64,000 bases of DNA from Myxococcus landrumus (GTDB lineage: Bacteria; Myxococcota; Myxococcia; Myxococcales; Myxococcaceae): NCBI RefSeq assembly GCF_017301635.1, contig NZ_CP071091.1:1996001-2060000 (forward strand), in the 5' to 3' direction. The position numbers and the translations under genes are program-made. Below are positions 28,934-35,725 of this stretch, one piece after another (position 1 is the stretch's first letter; each line of letters starts with the position of its first letter). Under the pieces are notes generated by a model. That model saw only the letters and a list, made by a program, of their open reading frames with translations. It had not been told where the DNA came from and searched no databases.

Positions 28934-29785
28934 GTGCTCACATCAACCTCCAAGCGGACTCCCGTCGCCCTCTGGGTCTGGTACCTCGGTGGAAGCTTCC
29001 GGGGCTTCCAGCGCCAACCCCAAGGCCCCACCGTCCAGGAAGCCCTGGAGGGTGCGTTGCGGGCGGTGGGCGTCCCCGCCACGGTGATGCCGGCCGGTCG
29101 CACGGACCGGGGCGTCCATGCCCGGATGCAGGTGGTGAGCGTGCGGCTGGAGGCGGGAGACTCGGCGGAGGCACTCGCCCAGCGGCTGCCGGCGCACCTT
29201 CCCCCTGGGCTCGGGCTGTGCCTGGTCCGAAAGCCGCGCTCCTTCCATGCCCAGTGGAGCGCGAGCGGCAAGGCGTACCGGTACCGGTTCCACCTGGGTG
29301 GCTCCGTAGCCCCGGAATGGGCGCCCTACTCTCTGGATGTCGCCAACGAGGCGGGGCTTCAAGGCCAGGGCCATCGGGTGACGCCCGAACGGGTGGCGTC
29401 ACTGCTCGCCCTGGCGGCGGGCACGCGCGACTTCATCGCGTTCCATGAGAAGTCCAGCCCCCAGAAGCCGCGCACGCTGGAGTCCGCCACCGTCCATGAA
29501 CATGGAGGCGGGCTGTACGAGGCGCGGCTGAACGGGGATGGCTTTGCTCGCTACCAGGTGCGCTACGTGGTGGGTGGCGCGCTGAAGGTGGCGGCGGGGC
29601 TGTTGCCAGAAGAAGCGTGGCGCTCGGCCCTGGAGACGGGGGCGGCCATGGAGGGCTTCAAGGCGCCCGCTCACGGCCTGATGCTCTGGGAGGTTCGCTA
29701 CCCTCCCGATGTGGATCCATTCACCGCCCCAGAGCGCCTCCAGCCTCCGGGGCTGCCGCGAGAGCCACCCTTCCTGCCCGGGTGA
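28934..29785 (+). CDS. truA: tRNA pseudouridine(38-40) synthase TruA
   Basis: TruA isomerises uridines 38-40 in the anticodon arm of many tRNAs. The 283-residue product has GGSFRGFQRQPQGPTVQEALE and the catalytic GRTDRGVHA with Asp58. It also has FHAQWSASGKAYRYRF, AGTRDFIAFHEKSSP and GDGFARYQVRYVVGGAL. The start is a GTG at 28934. Length is a little above the standard 260-270. It converges on the small ribbon-helix-helix gene with 23 bases between stops. Confidence 0.95.
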   Translation: MLTSTSKRTPVALWVWYLGGSFRGFQRQPQGPTVQEALEGALRAVGVPATVMPAGRTDRGVHARMQVVSVRLEAGDSAEALAQRLPAHLPPGLGLCLVRKPRSFHAQWSASGKAYRYRFHLGGSVAPEWAPYSLDVANEAGLQGQGHRVTPERVASLLALAAGTRDFIAFHEKSSPQKPRTLESATVHEHGGGLYEARLNGDGFARYQVRYVVGGALKVAAGLLPEEAWRSALETGAAMEGFKAPAHGLMLWEVRYPPDVDPFTAPERLQPPGLPREPPFLPG

Positions 29786-29805
29786 CACGCGGTGGATCCA
29801 CCCGG
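29778..29805. terminator. Hairpin at the truA stop
   Basis: CCGGGTG (29778-29784) pairs with CACCCGG (29799-29805). The nested perfect palindrome GGTGGATCCACC (29791-29802) is an alternative pairing. It spans the truA stop and precedes the convergent ribbon-helix-helix stop. Confidence 0.4.
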
Positions 29806-29808
29806 CCG

Positions 29809-29967
29809 TCAGTCGACGAGCCGCTCCTCATACTTCGCCAGCAGATCCGAGATGGCCTCCCGAAGGTACTCGCTCTGGCGGATGCGCGTGGAGCGCGACA
29901 GCTCCTTCAGGGCGTCGAGCTTCTCGCGGTTGAGCCGGAAGACCACCGAGGTGAGGCGGGGATTCAT
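29809..29967 (-). CDS. Small ribbon-helix-helix DNA-binding protein
   Basis: A 52-residue protein. It starts MNPRLTSVVFRLNREKLDAL and continues with KELSRSTRIRQSEYLREAI and SDLLAKYEERLVD. This is an Arc/MetJ/CopG-type ribbon-helix-helix: a short beta strand (TSVVFRLN) that would insert into the major groove, helix 1 (REKLDALKELSRS), the turn (TRIRQS) and helix 2. Such proteins dimerise and repress, often acting on their own promoter. The ATG at 29967 has AGGAGGT upstream, although 12 bases away. There is no toxin gene beside it, so it is not an obvious antitoxin. It precedes the outer-membrane-type gene on the same strand's upstream side. Confidence 0.85.
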   Translation of the reverse strand: MNPRLTSVVFRLNREKLDALKELSRSTRIRQSEYLREAISDLLAKYEERLVD

Positions 29968-30032
29968 GTCCAAGTGCGCGACCTCCTACAGATGCGCACA
30001 CCATCTCACAGGCCTGAATGATCGCAAGATTT

Positions 30033-30572
30033 TCACTCGGATCCACCTACCGGGAAGATCCACTGCAGCCCGGTGAAGGCCTCGGCATCGGCGCGAAGTC
30101 CGGATCCAAACCCGAGCGTGAGCCCGAGCCCTCCGTACACCGCGAACCGCTCCGAGAAGGTGTGACGCAGGCCCAAAGCTACGCGAGGCCCCAGCCACGG
30201 CCCAGAAAACGGCCGCACAACCGCGGCGAGATCCACGAACGACTGCCAGGACTCGAGTCCGAAGACGCTGCGGTAGCCGGCGATCAGCGAGAGGTCCGGC
30301 TCCCGGGCACTCCCGCGGATCACCACGAAGACCTCGTCCCCTTCGTTCCCCACCGTGAGGCTGGCCCCCACGTCGAGGAGCGCGTCCAGCCCCTTCACGG
30401 AGTCTTCGTCCTTGCGATCAATGAACTCCGTGTAGGACGCCCCTGGCCCGAGGATCAGCGAGACGGCGCGGCGCTCCCGATACGGAGAGTCCACGTACTC
30501 CGCCGACCAGGCCACGCCGGGTGAAACCAGCGCGGCCGCCAGCGCCGCGATTCTCCAGGAACGCGTCAGCAT
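30033..30572 (-). CDS. Predicted outer-membrane beta-barrel-type protein
   Basis: A 179-residue exported protein. The ATG at 30572 begins a signal peptide (LTRSWRIAALAAALVSPGVAWS, cleavage before AEY). The mature part has alternating amphipathic strands rich in Gly and aromatic residues (AVSLILGPGASYTEF, LDVGASLTV, PRVALGLRHTF, YGGLGLTLGFG, AFTGLQWIFP), consistent with a small beta-barrel. The end at FPVGGSE lacks the usual terminal aromatic. I cannot name a family. The open frame extends upstream but the earlier region has no signal features. Confidence 0.7.
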   Translation of the reverse strand: MLTRSWRIAALAAALVSPGVAWSAEYVDSPYRERRAVSLILGPGASYTEFIDRKDEDSVKGLDALLDVGASLTVGNEGDEVFVVIRGSAREPDLSLIAGYRSVFGLESWQSFVDLAAVVRPFSGPWLGPRVALGLRHTFSERFAVYGGLGLTLGFGSGLRADAEAFTGLQWIFPVGGSE

Positions 30573-30742
30573 GTGAGTCCGCCCCGCCGTCGCCGCATGT
30601 TCGCGAGCCATCTTGCGACCGCGCGTTCTAGCAGTCTCCCAGACAGCGCGATGGATCATCGCCGTTCCACATCGACAACCTTGGCGGTCGGCTCGCGCGC
30701 GTGAGCGGCCAGATGCGTGCCACCGGCGCGCCGCGGTCGTCC

Positions 30743-31636
30743 CTAGCTGACGACGGGAAGTGCGAAGCCCGCGGATCCCTGGGTCGCGGGCTTTGTCACG
30801 CCCGCCGCCTCGTTCAACCGGCCCGAGCGGAACGGCTCCAGGTCCAGCGACACGAACTTGAACCCCAGCGCCAGGAAGGCGGTGTTGATCCGCTGGCGCA
30901 CGTCCGCGACGAGGAACTTCTCGTATTCCTCCGCGGCCACCTCCAGGCGCGCCACCTCGCTGTGGTAGCGCACGCGAAACTGACGGAAGCCCAGCTTGCG
31001 CAGCTCCGACTCAGCCGCGGCGATCTGCAACAGCCGGTCCCGCGTCACCGCCGTGCCATACGGGATCCGCGACGCCAGACACGCCATCTGCGGCTTGTCC
31101 CAGGTGGGCAGCCCCAGCGCCTGGCTCCACGCGCGGATCTCCTCCTTCGTCAGCCCCGCCTCCGCCAGCGGCGACACCACCGCGTGCTCGCGGGCCGCTT
31201 TGTGCCCCGGCCGGTGGTCCTTGAAGTCATCCGCGTTGAAGCCATCCAGCACCACCGCCAACCCCAGCTCCGCGCGGCGGGCCTCGCAGAGGTCGTACAG
31301 CTCCGTCTTGCAGAAGTAGCAGCGGTTGGTGGGGTTGGCCGCGTACTGCGGGTTGGCCAGCTCGTTGCTGCCGATGACGACGTGCCGCGCCCCCAGGCGC
31401 TCCGCCAGCTCCCGCGCCTCCTGGGCCTCCTCGGGCGCGACCGACGCCGACAGCGCCGTGAGCGCCAGCGCCCGCTCGCCCAGCTCCTCCACCGCCACCT
31501 TCAACACGAACGTGGAGTCCACGCCCCCCGAGAACGCCACCAGCGCACTGCCATGGGCACGCAACGCGGCGCGCATCGCCTCCAGCTTCGGGCGCGACGA
31601 CTCACACAGGGCCTGGATTCGCTCGGGGCTCAGCAT
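30743..31636 (-). CDS. larE: LarE-type ATP-dependent sacrificial sulfur transferase
   Basis: LarE uses ATP to activate a carboxylate of a pyridinium adduct and donates sulfur from its own cysteine while building the nickel-pincer nucleotide of lactate racemase. The 297-residue product has the PP-loop SGGVDST (36-42) and RCYFCKTELY. It also has CLASRIPYG with Cys186, matching the sacrificial-cysteine position of LarE. No larA, larB or larC is in the window, so it is an orphan here. It may serve a different nickel or sulfur reaction, or its partners may lie elsewhere. It sits downstream of cysC with 101 bases between. Confidence 0.85.
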   Translation of the reverse strand: MLSPERIQALCESSRPKLEAMRAALRAHGSALVAFSGGVDSTFVLKVAVEELGERALALTALSASVAPEEAQEARELAERLGARHVVIGSNELANPQYAANPTNRCYFCKTELYDLCEARRAELGLAVVLDGFNADDFKDHRPGHKAAREHAVVSPLAEAGLTKEEIRAWSQALGLPTWDKPQMACLASRIPYGTAVTRDRLLQIAAAESELRKLGFRQFRVRYHSEVARLEVAAEEYEKFLVADVRQRINTAFLALGFKFVSLDLEPFRSGRLNEAAGVTKPATQGSAGFALPVVS

Positions 31637-31737
31637 GTGGGACTCCTAAAACGGAAGGGCCCCGGATTGCACGCGCATCGCGCGGCAATCGGAGCCCTCT
31701 TCACGACTGGGAACAGGGGCCCGCTCGGCCCGCCAGG

Positions 31738-32517
31738 TCAGCGGCCCTTGCCCTTCGCGGACTTCTTCGCCGCGGGCGTCGGCTTCGCCACCCGAGCCGC
31801 TCGCGTGGCCGGACGCGACTTGGCACCCTTGTCCGCCTTCGCCGCCTTGGCGGCCTTGGGCTCCTCCGCCCGGCGCGCCTTGGCCCCGCCCTTTTCGGCC
31901 TTCTCAGCCTTCTCGGCCTTCTCACCCTTGGCCGGCAGGGGGTTCGCCTTCATCTTCTTGCCGGTGATGGTCTTCAGCTCCTCCGTGGTCATGTAGCCAA
32001 GGTCCAGGAGGGACTGGAAGATCTTCGCCGCGCCGTCCTCCACCGACTCCACGTCGGAGTGGATGGTGACCTCGGGCGAGTTGGGCGGCTCGTAGGGCTC
32101 GGTGATGCCCACGAAGTTGGGGATCTCCCCGTTGAGCGCCTTCTTGTAGCGACCGGTGCTGTCGCGCTCGATGAGCTTCTCGGTGGGGCAGTCGACGTAG
32201 ACCTCGACGTACCGGCCGATGCTCCGGCGGTTCTCCTCGCGCTTCGCCTTGTACGGGCTCACGCACGGAACCAGCGCGGCCACACCATTGCGCGTCAGCA
32301 CGTTGGCGACGTAGCCCAGCCGCCCGGCAATCGTGTTGCGCTCATCCTTCGAATCCCCCAACCCCGCCCACAGCTCATCGGAGAGCTCGCCCTCATCGAG
32401 GATCTCCACATTGCGGCCAACCTGACGGAGCCGCGCCGCGATGTAGGCGGCAGTGGTGCTCTTCCCTGTACCGGACATGCCGGTCAGCCAGAGGGTGAAT
32501 CCAGTGTTGGAGGCCAT
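31738..32517 (-). CDS. cysC: Adenylylsulfate (APS) kinase with a Lys/Ala-rich tail
   Basis: A 259-residue APS kinase that makes PAPS from adenylylsulfate and ATP. The P-loop is TGMSGTGKST (12-21), followed by LDEGELSDELWAGL, RLGYVANVL, VSPYKAKREENRRSIG and YEPPNSPEV, typical of CysC. The catalytic part ends near residue 195. A basic, low-complexity tail (about 196-259) rich in Lys, Ala and Glu repeats (KAEKAEKAEK and PKAAKAAKADKGAK) resembles histone H1-like tails and is unusual for CysC. No cysD, cysN or sat is adjacent. The ATG at 32517 follows a promoter-like TTGTCA-18-TATAAC at 32596-32625. Confidence 0.87.
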   Translation of the reverse strand: MASNTGFTLWLTGMSGTGKSTTAAYIAARLRQVGRNVEILDEGELSDELWAGLGDSKDERNTIAGRLGYVANVLTRNGVAALVPCVSPYKAKREENRRSIGRYVEVYVDCPTEKLIERDSTGRYKKALNGEIPNFVGITEPYEPPNSPEVTIHSDVESVEDGAAKIFQSLLDLGYMTTEELKTITGKKMKANPLPAKGEKAEKAEKAEKGGAKARRAEEPKAAKAAKADKGAKSRPATRAARVAKPTPAAKKSAKGKGR

Positions 32518-32595
32518 AAGGGTTTTCAACTCCCTGCGTCCGGAGCGCTTCTTGCAGGCCGCGTGAGGACGCCGCAGATCCAGAAGATGCGCGTG

Positions 32596-32625
32596 GTTAT
32601 AGACGAAAACCCACGCACTTGACAA
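32596..32625 (-). promoter_or_regulatory. Predicted promoter of the APS kinase gene
   Basis: Minus-strand TTGTCA (-35) is separated by 18 bases from TATAAC (-10, five of six consensus bases), about 79 bases before the cysC ATG. It sits in the 193-base gap after the JAMM gene, so cysC can be expressed independently of the ubiquitin-like operon. Confidence 0.6.
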
Positions 32626-32710
32626 TTCACACACACCTTTCCGCAGGTAGGGGAAGCGGCCGGCCAAGTGCCTGCACCTATTCAGCTTTTTCGTTCTTGC
32701 AATGGTCTTT

Positions 32711-33139
32711 TCAGACCCTGCGCGTCTGAAAATCGCCACCCCTCCACTCATACTCGGACACCCAGACAACACGTCCCCGGTGTACGGATGCGATGAGATA
32801 GGAAACTCCCGGCAGGAGCGGATGCCCTGAGGGGGCAGCCTGGGCGCGGTCCTCGGCGGAGAAGGTGGGGGGCGCGTCCACATGCGAGTGGAACACGCTC
32901 GCCACCTGCTCTCCGCGTGACTCCGCCTGGAGGCAGAGCGACAGCCAGTCCTCGGGCGCGAAGGCGTAGGCCCGAGTGGGACATGGCGAGGCATTGCGCA
33001 GGGGGCACACGCGCCACGAGTCGCCTTCGGGACCTCGCAGGATCACGCCGCATCCCTCCTGTGGGTAGCTGCGCTCCAGATGCTGGAGGATTTCCTCGCG
33101 CACGGATTCCGGCCAGCGTGAATCTGGCCACGTCGTCAC
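32711..33139 (-). CDS. JAMM/MPN+ metallopeptidase (M67 family)
   Basis: A 142-residue zinc peptidase of the JAMM family. These include Mec+ (which removes residues from the sulfur carrier CysO), bacterial deconjugases and eukaryotic deubiquitinases. The complete JAMM signature is present: Glu28 (YPQEGCGV), then H84-S-H86-x7-S94-x2-D97 (FHSHVDAPPTFSAED). The GTG start at 33139 overlaps the stop of the upstream pseudo-E1 gene (GTGA), with GGAG in range, so translation is coupled. It is the last gene of a five-gene unit with E1-like, TusA-like, ubiquitin-fold and pseudo-E1 genes. Likely substrate: the Gly-Gly protein or its conjugates. Confidence 0.9.
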   Translation of the reverse strand: MTTWPDSRWPESVREEILQHLERSYPQEGCGVILRGPEGDSWRVCPLRNASPCPTRAYAFAPEDWLSLCLQAESRGEQVASVFHSHVDAPPTFSAEDRAQAAPSGHPLLPGVSYLIASVHRGRVVWVSEYEWRGGDFQTRRV

Positions 33140-33777
33140 GGCGCCGAGGGCTCCTGGCGCGACGCGCACCGTGAGCACCGCCGCAGCTCCATCTCCTCCA
33201 AGGTGCCAGGAGGGATCAGCCAGCGGCCGCCCAGTGAGGGCCCCAGCCCCAACCGGAGCCGCTGGAACACCACGGCGCCCAGGGCTCCCAGCGCCCCACC
33301 CAACGCGCCGTCCGGGGGTGATCCGAGGTGCCGCACCGTCTCGCCGAAGCACCAGACACAGCCCTCGGCGCCACGGAACACGACGCCCGCCCGTGCACCG
33401 TCTCCGCAGAGCGCGACCCAGGGAGCCTCGCCACTCCAGGCCGAAGGCAGCTCCGCGATCATTCCACCGCGGCCCTCCGGGTTGGCCGCGTCCGGGTTCA
33501 GCGCGGGAGCCTCCCGGGCCAGCGTCGAGGCCACCGGCTGTCCCACGTCACTGGCGGACACCAGGAAGCCCGGAGACCAGGGGCCCATGGTCAGCGAGCC
33601 CACCCCCGCGACGGGAGTGCCTCCGCCCACGAGATATGCCGCCGCCGTCAGCCCGGAGGCGCCCGTCGCATCCACGCGCGCGCCGCCGGACAGGAGCGCC
33701 TCCTGGCCACGCCCTCCCACTTCGCGCAGGAGGATCTGCCGGGAGTAGCGGAGAATCTGATCTTCACGCAGGGCCAT
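33136..33777 (-). CDS. Degenerate E1-like (ThiF/MoeB/HesA family) protein retaining the RYSRQ helix
   Basis: A 213-residue protein that aligns with the ThiF/MoeB fold from its N-terminus (EDQILRYSRQILLREVGG; R10, R13). The nucleotide-binding GxGGxG is replaced (TGASGL, 38-43). The NLxRQ arginine and the conserved lysine are gone (the place reads DVGQPV), and the catalytic Cys region is absent. Two CxxC pairs remain (C140/C143 and C201/C204), so the zinc site may be intact. It therefore cannot be an adenylating enzyme alone, but it keeps the arginine that in MoeB reaches across to the neighbour's ATP. The complementary loss in the neighbouring active E1 suggests a heterodimer. It lies 6 bases after the ubiquitin-fold gene and overlaps the JAMM gene. 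Confidence 0.85.
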   Translation of the reverse strand: MALREDQILRYSRQILLREVGGRGQEALLSGGARVDATGASGLTAAAYLVGGGTPVAGVGSLTMGPWSPGFLVSASDVGQPVASTLAREAPALNPDAANPEGRGGMIAELPSAWSGEAPWVALCGDGARAGVVFRGAEGCVWCFGETVRHLGSPPDGALGGALGALGAVVFQRLRLGLGPSLGGRWLIPPGTLEEMELRRCSRCASRQEPSAP

Positions 33778-33783
33778 GCGTCA

Positions 33784-34056
33784 TCAACCTCCCGCCATCG
33801 CGGGGATGAGGGTGAGGCGATCCACGTCCTTCACCGGGGTGTCCAGGGCCTCCAGGGCGCGGATGTCCTCGTCGTTGAGGAAGACGTTGACGTAGCGCCG
33901 CACGGCGCCGTGCTCGTCCAGGAGCTTCACGCCGATGCCCGGATAACGAGCGTCCAGGTCCTTCAGCACCTCGCGAACAGTCCCTCCGGAGGCCGTCACC
34001 TCCGCCTGGTTGCGCGTCAGCGGGCGCATCAACGTGGGGATCCGGATCGTCGCCAT
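33784..34056 (-). CDS. MoaD/ThiS/CysO-type ubiquitin-fold protein ending in Gly-Gly
   Basis: A 90-residue beta-grasp protein. It carries the MoaD-like pattern TVREVLKDLDARYPGIGVKLLDEHGAVRRY in two helices with strands, then VNVFLNDEDIRALEALDTPVKD and the C-terminal LTLIPAMAGG. The gene ends immediately after the Gly-Gly, so no processing is needed before activation, although a JAMM peptidase is encoded downstream. CysO, MoaD and ThiS carry sulfur as a C-terminal thiocarboxylate. The context of E1-like, TusA-like and JAMM genes supports either a sulfur carrier or a protein modifier. The ATG at 34056 is 7 bases after the TusA-like stop. Confidence 0.9.
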   Translation of the reverse strand: MATIRIPTLMRPLTRNQAEVTASGGTVREVLKDLDARYPGIGVKLLDEHGAVRRYVNVFLNDEDIRALEALDTPVKDVDRLTLIPAMAGG

Positions 34057-34063
34057 GGCGCCC

Positions 34064-34303
34064 TCACCTCCCCTGCTTCCGCAGCACCAGCCGGTGGGTG
34101 CCATCCCCACGCGCATCGAGAGAGACGACCTCATGTCCCTCCTCGCGCGCGCTGCGGGGCACGTTCTTCAGGGGCTCGGAGCCTCGGAGGATGATCTCCA
34201 ACAGGGCCCCCGCCTCCAGCACCTCCAGCCGGAGCTTCGTGCGCACGTAGGTCATGGGACAGACCTCGCGGGTGATGTCCAGCGTCGCCACGGGCTCACT
34301 CAT
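34064..34303 (-). CDS. TusA-family sulfur-transfer protein
   Basis: A 79-residue TusA/SirA/YeeD-fold protein, about the family's usual length. It has the conserved Cys-Pro at residue 15 (REVCPMTYVRTKL), though the usual CPxP is CPMT here, as in the YeeD-like branch. TusA proteins relay persulfide sulfur between enzymes. Placed between an active E1 and a ubiquitin-fold protein, it is a likely sulfur donor for a thiocarboxylate, or an acceptor. It begins 12 bases after the E1 stop and ends 7 bases before the ubiquitin-fold start, so it belongs to the same operon. Confidence 0.88.
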   Translation of the reverse strand: MSEPVATLDITREVCPMTYVRTKLRLEVLEAGALLEIILRGSEPLKNVPRSAREEGHEVVSLDARGDGTHRLVLRKQGR

Positions 34304-34315
34304 GCTCCACGCCCC

Positions 34316-35083
34316 TCATCGCGCGCATGCGCCCTCCTCACCCGGAAACACGGGCACGTCGGTGACGGCACAGCCGGGACACTCCGGCGCACGCTCGACG
34401 CGGGTGCGCCGCCCCAGCAGCGTGAGGCCCTCCAGCACATGCAACGTGGCCTCTCCGGGAACGCGCCGCGAAGCCCCCGTCAGGAGCTCCAGCACCAACA
34501 GCGCCTGCACCGCGCCCACCAGGCCCGCGAGCGAGCCCAGCACCCCGGCTTGCGCGCACGTGGGAACCGCGTCTGGCGCGGGCGGCGTCTCATAGAGACA
34601 ACGAAGGCACGGCCCACCCGGCTCCACCCGCATCGCCTGGCCCTGCATCCGCAACACGCCGCCGTAGACGAGCGGCACGCCCGTGAGCACCGCCACGTCC
34701 GAGAGGAAGAACTTGGTCAGCACCCCATCCGTCGCGTCGATGACAGCGTCGTGCGCGCGAAAGAGCCCCTCCACGTTGTTCGCGTCCACCCGCTCGGGCA
34801 GCGCCTCCGTCGACAGGGCCGGGAAGGCTCGCGCGAGGCCCGCCACCGCGGACTCCGCCTTGTTCCGCCCCACGTCCCCCGGCCGGTGCCACAACTGCCT
34901 CGGCAGGTTCGTCACATCGACCTGGTCGGGGTCCGCCAGCGTCAAGTGGCCGACACCCGCCTGCGCCAACGCCAGCGACGCGGGACAGCCAAGCCCACCG
35001 GCTCCCACGATGAGCACCCGGGAGCGCTCGATACGGGAAGCATGGGGAATACGAGGATGGTGATGCTCTTCTGGACCGTGCAT
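34316..35083 (-). CDS. Active-site-complete E1-like enzyme (MoeB/ThiF family) without the N-terminal RYxRQ helix
   Basis: A 255-residue adenylating enzyme. Visible elements are GAGGLG (27-32), DPDQVDVTNLPRQLWH (Asp51/53, Arg62), GRNKAE (Lys75), DATDG (117-119), CLRC (C159/C162), PTCAQAGVLG with candidate catalytic Cys176, and C235/C238 (CPGC). All residues needed for ATP binding and adenylation, plus the zinc site, are present. What is missing is the usual N-terminal LRYSRQI helix: the protein starts only about 25 residues before GAGGLG, and the open frame further upstream does not contain it. That helix is present in the pseudo-E1 two genes downstream. It is the first gene of the unit, divergent from a lipoprotein gene. 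Confidence 0.9.
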   Translation of the reverse strand: MHGPEEHHHPRIPHASRIERSRVLIVGAGGLGCPASLALAQAGVGHLTLADPDQVDVTNLPRQLWHRPGDVGRNKAESAVAGLARAFPALSTEALPERVDANNVEGLFRAHDAVIDATDGVLTKFFLSDVAVLTGVPLVYGGVLRMQGQAMRVEPGGPCLRCLYETPPAPDAVPTCAQAGVLGSLAGLVGAVQALLVLELLTGASRRVPGEATLHVLEGLTLLGRRTRVERAPECPGCAVTDVPVFPGEEGACAR

Positions 35084-35208
35084 CGATTGCTGCTCCGCGA
35101 GGGCGGATGCGAATAACGTGCGGGGCCCTGCGTCGCACCTTGCGACAGAGGGGCCCAAGCGCCCCTTCCACCGTCCCGCTTCGCGGCGGACTCCCTCTGC
35201 CAGGACAT

Positions 35209-35628
35209 ATGAAAAACCTGACCGGCGTGCTCGTCTTTTCCACCACCCTGATGCTCGTGCTCGGCTGCCACAAGAACACCGGCGAGAACCCGGGCCCCTC
35301 CGACAGCGGCCAGACGCCCGCGAGCGCCGCGCCCTCCAGCCCCTCGAAGACCCACGCGGACGCCAGCGCGACCGGCTCCGACGCCTCGAACCTCAAGGAC
35401 GCCTCGGGGGAGCCCGCCCGGGACCAGGCGGCGCTCGAGGCGTGCGTGGACAGCTGGCTGAAGAAGCACAAGCTGGACGCGTACGGCAACGCCGAGGGCA
35501 CCATGTACGCGGGCGGCACGCCCCTCTTCGACGAGCGCACCGGCGAGTCGAAGGACCGCATGGAGTTCGTCTTCCGCGGCCATCCCGAGGCCCGGAAGGT
35601 CTGCATGCAGCCCTCGAAGGCTCCGTAG
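35209..35628 (+). CDS. Small predicted lipoprotein
   Basis: A 139-residue protein with a lipoprotein signal (MKNLTGVLVFSTTLMLVLGC). A long Ser/Ala/Asp-rich linker (about 25-70) follows, then a C-terminal part with conserved-looking EACVDSWLKKHKLDAYGN and MEFVFRGHPEARKVC. The two remaining cysteines may pair. The ATG at 35209 has AGGA upstream. It is divergent from the E1 gene (125 bases) and precedes the two-component pair on the same strand. Family unknown. Confidence 0.75.
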   Translation: MKNLTGVLVFSTTLMLVLGCHKNTGENPGPSDSGQTPASAAPSSPSKTHADASATGSDASNLKDASGEPARDQAALEACVDSWLKKHKLDAYGNAEGTMYAGGTPLFDERTGESKDRMEFVFRGHPEARKVCMQPSKAP

Positions 35629-35725
35629 AATCCTCTGTCCGCACGCCTTCTCGCTCGGCGGGAAGGTGGGCGGACCACCCCAGGGATTCCCGCACACCCG
35701 GCGGCTCTCGTAAGCTGCCGGCCCA

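Noticed and set aside
29809-30572. The small ribbon-helix-helix gene as antitoxin of a toxin-antitoxin pair
   Set aside because: The neighbouring protein has a signal peptide and beta-barrel features, not a toxin fold.
32711-35083. Interpretation of the operon as a Bil/CBASS-like antiphage ubiquitin system
   Set aside because: No E2-like gene or other defence gene is present, and the TusA-like gene points to sulfur chemistry; kept only as a distant alternative.
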